A stretch of DNA of 64,000 nucleotides. Source: Ceratopteris richardii. Taxonomy: Eukaryota > Streptophyta > Polypodiopsida > Polypodiales > Pteridaceae. A program made the translations under genes and the position numbers. Each line of letters starts with the position of its first letter. Position 1 is the stretch's first letter. The DNA lies in assembly GCA_020310875.1 (NCBI GenBank), contig CM035406.1, positions 89,491,706-89,555,705 on the forward strand. Reading direction: 5' to 3'. Positions 55,996 to 64,000 of the stretch are shown here, piece by piece. A model generated the notes under the pieces. The model was not told where the DNA came from. It searched no databases and saw nothing but the letters and a program-made list of their open reading frames with translations.

Positions 55996-56714
55996 TGATA
56001 TCATGGACAAAGGAAACCATCCTTAACCTCAGATTCCATGTGAATCCTATATCTCATGATTGGTTCACAATTAGGTGAAACCAATGCATCCATTGTGTCC
56101 AAAACGTACCAAAACCCTAAGATCGACTGTCTATTTGCTAAATTTTGACATCCGGAGGTCTTATTCAGATTGCTGACATCATTGATGATATCGTCAGCTC
56201 GCAACCACCCTTGAAATCCTATATAAGGAGGCCTTGGCCACATACATACTCAGTCTTGCCAATACTAGTCTTGCGAGCTCAAGGAGTCATGACTGCCAAG
56301 TAAGTACTCTCCAAGTTTCAATTCGAGCTCTTGTCTTGTTCCTTGTTTTAGTCTTGGTCTAGTCTTGTATCTTGGACATCTAGCCTTATCCTCTTGTAAT
56401 CTCATAGTATGAGATCTTGTCGAGTTCTTTCTTGTATCTAGTTCATCTCCTAGAAGGGAGTTATTGTAAACTTGATATCTTTTTTCCTACTTATGATCTG
56501 GGATTGTGGGATCTCCTTTATCATCTCTAGTCGATTTATCCATACCTATTAGTCACGGGTCATCAACTTCGTGTATCAGTTACATATCCTTCTATTGTTT
56601 CCCCTCTGTGGGTGATATTGTAATCAGAAGTACATTTTTGTAATCTTGTCTATTGTAGTTAGAGAGCACAATCTAGTGCTCCCTTGACACTAGTGCTAAT
56701 TGATATGATAATCA
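55996..56714 (+). repeat. Element D 3' LTR
   Basis: It begins TGATATCATGG and has a clear TATA box CCTATATAAGGAGG at about 56217-56230. It ends near ATGATAATCA at 56714, giving about 719 bp. The termini are a near inverted repeat. No 5' copy is present in the window, so the right boundary rests on the terminal match and on the start of LINE ORF1 sequence just after it. Confidence 0.75.
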
Positions 56715-58082
56715 TTTTCAATGGTTACCCTCTTTGCCAAGAGGGACCTTGTCTTTTTTCTTCTTGGGCTCATCTTTTTTCCTCAAAGAGGAGAGGTCTT
56801 GACCACATAAGTTACCCTTAAGCGGGATCTTCCATGCCATTTCCAATGGTTGTTTCCTCTTATGAGCCACCTTCTACGAGAGTGATTTTAGCATTTTTTC
56901 AGAGAGTGTTGATCCGATGTTAGAGCTTTGACTATCGAGGTTGTCTTCGTTGCTAGTTGTGAAACCCTACTCTTTACTATTGGTACAATCATCTTGGTTA
57001 TCCTCTAGGTTTTCTTCTTTGTTGGTAGTAGTCTCCAAGGTTTTGCCTTTGGTGTCAACTTCGTAGAAGTTCCCTCTTGGAAAGTCCAACTCGTTGATCT
57101 CCTTTTCAAGGTTGGAGTACAAGTTATTTAGAGGAGCAGCAATCATGGTGTTCCTCTCAGAGGATCCCTGGGGACTTCTTTTTCTTCTTCATCTAACTTT
57201 CATGGGTCCTTCTGATTCTGTCTCTGAGTCGTTAATGTCTTTCTCTTCCTCAAATATAGGTAGACGATCTTGTGCTCTCCAACTTATCTAAACTTCTTAG
57301 TTCTGTTTGTTTTTAGAGGTGTGTAGTTTCTGAGGACACTCTTTAATCCTGTATCCTTGAAGACCACAATGAAAGCACGCATTTAGAAAATTCTTGTATG
57401 TGATTTCCTTCTCCCAGAATTCCCCTTCCCCTAAGTCTATGGAAATCTTCAAGGGGGGGGGGGGGCTTTGTTAAGATCAGTCTTGATGCCAGTCTATAGC
57501 TCCCATGGCGTGTCGAAGGAGTACTTCGCTCCATAGGTGAAGCCCCCCATGTCCTCCCTTGAGGCCATCGGTTGACCAATAGGTGCAACAATATCCCTCA
57601 GGAAGTCATATAGAAATAAGGAAAGGTTAGGAAGCTCAACCCAGAGCGGATAGCATAGGGGTTTAGAATTGTTTGGGATAAAATATGGGAACCACTTAAA
57701 CAGGCATAAGGTAGGCCTCCAAACTTGCCAGGTGCTTATTTGTAGCACTTGGAACACCATCTCCTCATTCTCGAAGACCAGAATTAAGTGGTTCATAGGT
57801 AAAAATTGGCATTTTCTCACAATCAAGCCATGTGGGAACCACTCCTTGTGAAGCCAAGGATGCACGGACTCTAAGGAGGGTCTTGGGCCAAACAGTTGGC
57901 CGATAAGGCACATTTTCAAAATTTCTTCTTGCTTCGCCAAGATAAATTCTCTGCTTAAGGAAATCATGGGGGGGGGGGGGGGGGGGGGCGCAATCGGGAG
58001 GATATCCTGTAGCTTCGCAGGAGCCCAATGGCAATGGGGGTCCCACATTGTTGACCACTAAAGAATGGAGCACACTGGCCAT
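56715..58082 (-). pseudogene. Plant LINE ORF1 remnant (DUF4283-like, CCHC knuckle)
   Basis: The minus-strand frames 58048-57494 and onward read VRKCQFLPMNHLILVFENEE, FPYFIPNNSKPLCYPLWVEL, LNLSLFLYD-type text and GGFTYGAKYSFDTPWEL, typical of the ORF1 nucleic-acid-binding domain of plant L1 elements. A knuckle CFHCGLQGYRIKECP lies near 57340-57385 with its His changed to Tyr. A basic C-terminal region (KKDEPKKKKDK) follows towards 56750. Two long G runs (57453-57465, 57968-57988) encode proline in this orientation. The ORF2 that should follow is absent because element D abuts at 56714. Confidence 0.75.
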
Positions 58083-58740
58083 GGGAGCCGGGGGTAGGCC
58101 TAAGTTAGAAAACCTTCTTGAAATCTACTACAAACCAAACTGTGATCACCGATCTATGATCATCAAACTCCGATCACCTCCTCTTTTTAAAACCTCACGA
58201 AAGCCCAAGTGAGTGAACCAAGAGGAGCGACTAAATTCCTCTTCACTCAAGGAGCCAGTTCACACGAGAAGCCTTTCATATTTCCAACTTCCTTGATCAT
58301 TGTTCCTTTGCCTCTATTCATTGTTCCTTTGTCACAGAAAGCTAGGCAAAGAAGTCGACCTTTGCAAGTTCCAGACCACCTTAAGTTCTCTTATCCAAAG
58401 AGAATGAAGATTTCGGAAGGGGGTCGAAACTCAAAGAACAAAACTAAAAGGAGACGTAGAAGGGCAGCAAGTCTTCTACGACGAAATTAGACTAGAGCAA
58501 AAGAGCTGATAGTGAAACAGACTTGAACTACTCCTCTCTTCTCTTTTCCTTCAAAAGGCACTCACAAACTAAAAAGCCCCTCGCTGAGATGATCGTAAAT
58601 GTAAAGAAGTGTCATCCTTATGAGGATTAGCGTCGCTCGTCGAGACCATTTCCTTATTTGCTCTGAGACGGAGATGACGACGGCCATAACTACAATTCTT
58701 GTAGTGTCGTCGACTTAGATGAGTAAAGATCCAATCTTGT
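58083..58740. other. Unassigned stretch with one basic open frame
   Basis: An open frame of 93 codons on the + strand (58209-58490) ends in a strongly basic tail (KNKTKRRRRRAASLLRRN). It has no match that I recognise and no sign of a promoter. It may be leader sequence of the LINE. Nothing else is visible here. Confidence 0.3.
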
Positions 58741-59400
58741 CAGCAATCCTTTGTTTGGTCGATTGTTTAAATGATGTTGAGTTGTGAAATCTACAATAAT
58801 CATGATGACCAATTTTTCTTTTGTAAACTGATATGCCATGGAGAAGTCCATATTGATTCAGATGAACGAGGGAGATAAAGGAATTTCAATTTGTCTTGCC
58901 AATGCCTTCACAAAAATTTTATACAAAATACTAAGAATCGTGATGAGCCTCCAATAAAAAATAGCTCTGATTTTTCCACCTTACAAAGTAGTGTTAAAAT
59001 TCCTTCCTTAAATGAACCAGGAATGTATCCACCTAACCAAATTTTGTTGGTGTTTATGGGTCTTTGAATTGTGAAGGATGAATTCCTTAAATAACCCACC
59101 AGATGTAGGTGTTTTATTATTGCTAAGAGATTTTAGAACTAGCACCATATCAGCAAATGCAATCTCCAAATTCTCAAGTAAAAGCAAGCAATGTTTAACC
59201 AAAGATAATAATTTCTGTAAAATATTGTGTTGGTTCGTGGAGGAGGGTGCCCAAGAACCAAATATGCCATCACAATGATCATCGTAGAAGGAAAGCTAAG
59301 AAAAAATATGTGGAATCCATTCCAGAAGAATTTCATATAGGAATCAGATACTATATTGGGTAGCATACCACTCTTTTGAAGAGAATCCAATGTCCAAATG
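58740..59400 (-). pseudogene. LINE reverse transcriptase fragment
   Basis: Minus-strand pieces read VLKSLSNNKTPTSGGLFKEF (the NKSPGPDG box), GGYIPGSFKEGILTLLCKVEK and, in another frame, ILYKIFVKALARQIE. These are consecutive RT motifs of a plant L1-type element, broken by frameshifts. Confidence 0.7.
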
Positions 59401-59850
59401 TTTGAATCAACATTGACCTTTTCCTTTTTTTTGAAGTTCCTATAATTTGTCCATATATTAGATGTGTGAAGTAGCTTAGTATTATATATGCATGCTCATC
59501 AAGAGTCAATGGCTATGTTTTGGCTTGCTAACAAAGAAAAGATATAGATAACTTGGCAGTACTACCCTTTCATCTTTGATGATCCATAAACAATTTACAA
59601 ACAATCTTGAATAATATAATGCATACGAAATGTAAAATGTTGCCATATCATGATTGGAAAATAAGACATACATTGTAACTTAGAGAGAAGGTGTGGGATA
59701 ACATCTCAAAAGAAAGGCATTGTGATAATGTCATTATTCATTAGAAAATCTTTCTGCATTGAATGCAAAGAAGATGCATTTTTTAGATTCAAATCCACTC
59801 TATGTTGTTTGCATTGTAAAAGATTTTTGGAACTCTCATATGTGTAGATT
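59401..59850. other. No recognisable feature
   Basis: AT-rich sequence with no coding, repeat or RNA gene signal that I can support. Confidence 0.5.
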
Positions 59851-60560
59851 TCTTTGTGTTGAGTATGTTCATCGGTCATCTACATATACTTCTAAGCTCT
59901 TCCTTAAGAATTCTTAAAGAGGTGACATGCTAGTCTCTAGAAAATAGTAGGGGCATTGGTTAGCCAAAGGGCAATGCATAGATTCCTCGTTCTATGGCAA
60001 AGCCATCTTGTGCTACTCTTCAAGGGTAATAGTCACACAATTACATCTTTAAAATCCATCAAGAAAGCTATAAACTTTGTGCCAACAACTCTTCCAATAA
60101 ATGGTTAGTTATTACTAGAGGATATCTATCTCAATTTGTGTTTTCCATTACATTTTTGGGTTTTATAAGGCAACTATGTGTGTTCTATCTTGTAAATGAA
60201 TCCTTTTGCAAAATGCTTGCCTACTTCCTACTTTACCTTCCAAGAGTTAATATTGTTATACATGTAAGGCCTTTGTTTTGTAGGGTTGGATATTCTAGTC
60301 ATTGGTATTTTATTAAGAAATCTTTGGATAAACTCCTTTTCAAATATTTATGTATCCATGCAAAGACATGTCAATACTCTCTCAACAATGCTTCTAGTTT
60401 CATCTCTTGTTCAAACATGTTTCTGCCAATATAAATCCCTCCTCTCCATCTAAAATTCTAATTGTCACATTCTTCATTTTTTCTATGTTCTCATATGCTA
60501 TCCCAAATATGGCTTCTATCTTAGAAATTTTGTACCTTTGTAATTTTTTAATTGTTTAAG
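59850..60560 (-). pseudogene. Decayed RT fragment of the A/B/C lineage
   Basis: The minus strand carries, in broken frames, the RT segment seen in elements A to C. The nucleotides match the SLEVYVDDL region, the TFQRLMCH region, APEDQHKT, the FLDGFSGYN region and further upstream the TYNDNY segment. No LTR or other domain of this copy is visible, so it is an isolated scrap. Confidence 0.65.
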
Positions 60561-60734
60561 CTTAAAAGCCTAGGAATTTTGAAGGGAATCTTCTTAATTC
60601 CTTGTAGCATAGACTAAACTTTTCTGAATCATGATATCAATGCGCTCCATCATTGTGGACCTATAGAAAATAAAAAAACTAGAGAATTAGAGAGAAAGAA
60701 TTTGTTGTATCTAGGTTTCACAAATGAGTAGTCT

Positions 60735-61796
60735 CAACACAATGTGTGGTTGAGTAGGCCACCATAGAGTTTCTTAGAAGAAACATATACAAGAGTGTCC
60801 GATGACCATTTGGACTTTCACATAGAGACAAATACTAACAATATCCCAAAAAAGGCCAATATGGTTGATGGGAAAAAATAAAGAACGAAAAAGAATATGT
60901 GAGTATATGGCCTATATCTCCCACCAAATAGGCATGTTACAAAGGGTACAAGAGACTAAGCACAAGTGACCCCATCAAGTGACAACAATCTATAAAGTTA
61001 TCCTATGTAGAGGCTTACTCAAAGCATCTACCTCAATTTATAGAATATTAATCTTCTCAAATGAAATGCACTCAATGGCTAAGCAATCGTGATCAATGTG
61101 ATATCACACCTCAACATCCTTGGGTATTTGCATGGTAGATGGGATTCTTAGTCAATACAATAGCACTCTAACTTCTATTGAGTAAATGAGGTACATGTTG
61201 AGGTATGCCTATATCACAAGCTAATAAATCTACAATGCTTCCTTACATGTCTCATTGGCTACAACATAATGTGTTTCTATGGTGAACAAAATTGTACATT
61301 CTTGAAGATGAGACCTCCATGAAATAGAAGCACCCTTGAATTGAAATGTATACCCTTTATTAGATATCTTATTTTCTACACAAAAGACATCACTAGAGTC
61401 TATGTATTTGACAATGGATTTATCACCTCTATCCAAGAATAGAAACTTATCCTTGGTGTCACTCAAATATCGCAATATCACTTTGATCATTTCCAATGCA
61501 TCTTTCCAATTTTAGACATGTCTAATCAAACTACCATTATAAATACAATGTCTACTCTCATAGCTATCATAGCATACATGAGACTACCGAATTGATAAGT
61601 GAAGTATCTGAGTGGAAATGCACCACATTGGGCTCTCCTTCTCAAGAGATCCATGATGATATCCTTTAAGTAGAAAATTGAGCTCCAGATGCCACATGTA
61701 GTACTCTGCATAGAGGCCATAGAATATGCACAAAACACAGTGCACAAGGGGCAAAAACACAAGTCTTTTATGTTTTCCAAATGTGATCAGACTTAC
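60735..61796 (-). pseudogene. Ty1/copia RT-RNase H fragment with LTR-side sequence
   Basis: In sense order on the minus strand: QFGSLMYAM (RT end), ILRYLSDTKD, then RNase H with YIDSSDVFC, GYTFQFKGASISWRSHLQ, and ETHYVVANETCKEAL. The RNase H end follows (HIDHDCL, EVDALSKPL), then a GTGGGAGA-type polypurine stretch and non-coding LTR-side sequence down to about 60735. Many stops. The end part repeats at 61797-62110. Confidence 0.7.
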
Positions 61797-62144
61797 AATT
61801 TGTGGTTGACTAGGCCACTATATGTTTTATTAAATAATATATACAAAAGTGTTTGGTAGACATTTGGCCTTTCGCATGGACATTAACAATCAAAATCTCC
61901 CACTAAAGGCCAATATGGCCTAAGTGACTATGGGAGAAACAATAAAGAATGATAAAGAATGATAAGATTACTCGAGTGTAAGTATATAAACTATAACTCC
62001 CACCTATAGGCAGGTTACATAGTATACGAGTACATGTCTAAGATCATGAATCAAGTAACCCCCATCAAGTGACAACAATGTCAAAAACTATCTTGTGGTA
62101 GAGCTTTAGTCAAGCATCTGCAACATTATCCCGAGTATTTTTGG
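61797..62144 (-). repeat. Second copy of the copia 3' end (direct repeat of 60735-61040)
   Basis: The blocks GTGGTTGA.TAGGCCA, GGCCAATATGG, CCCATCAAGTGACAACAAT and TAGAGCTT..TCAAGCATCT occur in the same order in both copies. The sense frame at the upper end reads YTKNTRDNVADA, the end of copia RNase H. The two copies are remnants of related elements, one truncated against the other. A younger copia LTR begins at 62145. Confidence 0.6.
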
Positions 62145-63139
62145 TGTATGAAACACCACAAGAACTAAGCTAAAGTGATATTAGAACACCTCCATAACCA
62201 TCATTAGCTTAGCAATACTCTGAATTTGAAAATTTCATCACTGAACTTAGTGAAATTTGAAGATTTACTTCTCAAAACTATGCGCCTTTTCTTCTAGCTT
62301 CAAATCTTATCTGTATTAGCTTGATCCGTACAAATTCTTTTGATCATTTGCTAATAGAATTTCTTGCTAATGTTAGCAAACAAAACTTTCAAGTAATATC
62401 TTCAAAATCTTCTGATTTCACTTCATTATTTGAACTATGTTTGAAATCTGAAAAATGACTTCATCGATTTGACATACCTTCACTATTAGACTCATTTCTC
62501 TAAATACACGTCCCCTTTTGTAAAGAATTTTTGACCAATTGTAGTTGAAGGTAGTAGCTTTAAAATGAGTTGTCACTCATGGAAAACTTTACACTGTATA
62601 GTGAGATCTAACCTTAAGAAAATCAGGAAAAAGTGCACCAGAAAACTCGTAACTGTCAACTAACTTACACACTGATATGAAATTACTTAGAATTCAACAC
62701 ATAAGAGGAATTAGACCAAATCCTTCTACACAAACATGTGTTATCTATCAGATACGATGTGTGCAAAATGGCTTGGCCTCATTCTGCTCATAGCAATGGA
62801 AAACTCTCCTATACTGAGTAGTTCTTCCTCAACATCTCTCTCAGAAAAAACCCGACTTTTCTCTATTCACTCAAGACTTACATAATTGAGTTCTCTATTT
62901 TTTATTCAACTCAAATTGACTTATATACATATGTTCTACATACTCCTAGACTCAAACTCGTAGTTTTTAAGGTTCTATGTCAAGACGAGACTTTAATTTT
63001 GCACTAAATTACAAGAGTGAATTTGTCCCTTCACTTAGGCTTAGTTTTCTGAGTGCTTTGCCTTCACTTCTCTTTGTCTTTCTTCTTCCTTCATATATCT
63101 TCATATATTCATGTCTAATTAGTAAGTGAAGCCCCAACA
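62145..63139 (-). repeat. Copia element H 3' LTR (about 1.0 kb)
   Basis: In sense orientation the LTR starts TGTTGGGGCTTCAC at 63139, directly after a TTGAGGGGGAGC polypurine tract (63140-63151). It runs to a CA at 62145 or 62149, where the host copia RNase H frame ends. A TATA-like TGTATATAAGTC is near 62922-62933 (sense). The 5' LTR is outside the window, so the target duplication cannot be checked. Confidence 0.7.
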
Positions 63140-63177
63140 GCTCCCCCTCAATCACTAATTAGCATTCTCTATCTTCT

Positions 63178-64000
63178 TCATACATCTTTCTTCTCTTTTA
63201 TTCCTGCCATTTCTTTGAATCTACTTGTCTTCACTCCATCCAAACTCTTTGTCATAATATCTGCAATCTGATCTTTTGTAGAAGTGTATACCACTTCAAG
63301 CTCCTTCTCCATTACCTTTTCTCTCAAGAAATGATATTGTATCTCTATATTCTTTGTTCTTGCATGAAATACACGATTTGCTGCAAGATATAATGAACTC
63401 ATATTATCTCCATGTATGATAGGTATACCTGGATCAATATCCAAGCTTTTGAACAAGGTCTGCATCCATATCACTTCTTTTGCTGCTTCCACAAGTCCTT
63501 TGTACTCAGCTTCAATTGATGATAAAGCCACTGTATGTTGTTTCTTTGAACACCAACTCACAAGTTTATCTCCTATGTATATCATATATCCATGTGTTGA
63601 CCTTCTATCATCTTGACTTCCTGCCCAATCTGAGTCACTATATGCTTTCAACCTTATATCTGATGTAAAAGGATAATATAATCCTTCCTTCAAAGTTCCT
63701 TTGATGTATCTAAGAACTCTTTGACCTGCAATCCAATGTGGGTCCTTTGGACAATGCATGAACTAAGAAAGAACTCCCACTGTATAACTAAGATTAGTTC
63801 TTGTTAGTGTAGCATAAATCAAGCTTCCCACTAAAGATTGATACTTCCTCATATCTTTGAACTCTGCAACATCATATTTTCTGAGTTTATGATTGACCTC
63901 TAGTGGTGTTGATGCCTCTCTGCAACTCTCCATGTTAAACTTCTTTAGAAGATTCAAAAGATACCTTTCTTGTGATACATATATGCCATGTTCTGCATAA
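63178..64000 (-). pseudogene. Copia element H: RT end and RNase H (continues beyond the window)
   Basis: The sense frame reads NLLKKFNMESCREASTPLE, YQSLVGSLIYATLTR, a single TAG, then HCPKDPHWIAGQRVLRYIKG, the RNase H signatures SDSDWAGSQDDRRSTHGYM, SWCSKKQHTVALSS, EAEYKGL, and HGDNMSS, and it ends KDQIADIMTKSLDG and a Lys-rich tail. TAA ends the frame just before the polypurine tract. Except for the one stop the region is intact, so this is one of the younger elements here. Upstream domains lie beyond the right edge. Confidence 0.88.

Noticed and set aside
33780-58082. One LINE split by element D, with ORF1 on one side and ORF2 on the other
   Set aside because: ORF2 (33780-36985) is on the plus strand and ORF1 (58082-56715) on the minus strand, so they cannot be parts of one interrupted element without an inversion.

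Overview
The window is plant nuclear DNA made almost entirely of nested retrotransposons. No host gene, tRNA, rRNA or CRISPR array was seen. Plant origin is shown by plant-type LINEs (zf-RVT and DUF4283-like ORF1), Ty1/copia elements, a chromodomain Ty3 element, and Ty3 elements of the Ogre/Tat/Athila (OTA) type with a primer-binding site for plant tRNA-Asp. The amount of decay and nesting suggests a large, repeat-rich genome. The species cannot be named from the sequence.

Layout. Element A (+ strand) is an old, broken giant Ty3 element. It enters from the left edge and ends in a 3' LTR starting at 30825. Two later insertions cut it. Element B (2124-19462, - strand) belongs to the same family; it is complete, has 662/663-bp LTRs that differ at two places, and is flanked by CAAAG duplications. 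A 1,959-bp solo LTR (22862-24820) is flanked by CACTG. Next come decayed LINE pieces of both orientations (about 32950-36985). Element D, a chromovirus (about 36995-56714, + strand), is split by element C (38020-53536, - strand), an older degenerate relative of A and B. The right end (56715-64000) holds LINE ORF1 and RT remnants, a scrap of A/B/C-type RT, two copia 3' ends in tandem, and the 3' half of a better-preserved copia element that runs off the window.

The point of greatest interest is the shared architecture of A, B and C. Each has a gag with a conserved N-terminal block and four zinc knuckles, then PR1, RT and RNase H. After these come two consecutive integrase-type H2C2 zinc fingers, the integrase core, a second retropepsin-like domain (PR2) downstream of integrase, and a separate 3' ORF (ORF3, about 1,400-1,475 codons). 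A and B also carry a short region with four W-x-P-K repeats after PR2. ORF3 has conserved N- and C-terminal domains flanking a Pro/Ser-rich and coiled-coil centre. It has no visible membrane segment, is preceded in all three copies by a splice-acceptor-like CAG, and in A and B runs through the polypurine tract into the 3' LTR. The 5' leaders of B and C both carry tandem arrays whose units centre on short palindromes, TCGCGA being common to both. B is nearly intact, but four in-frame stops, all TAG, interrupt its 3' coding region. I know of no described lineage with this combination. Whether it is new needs a database comparison that I cannot run.
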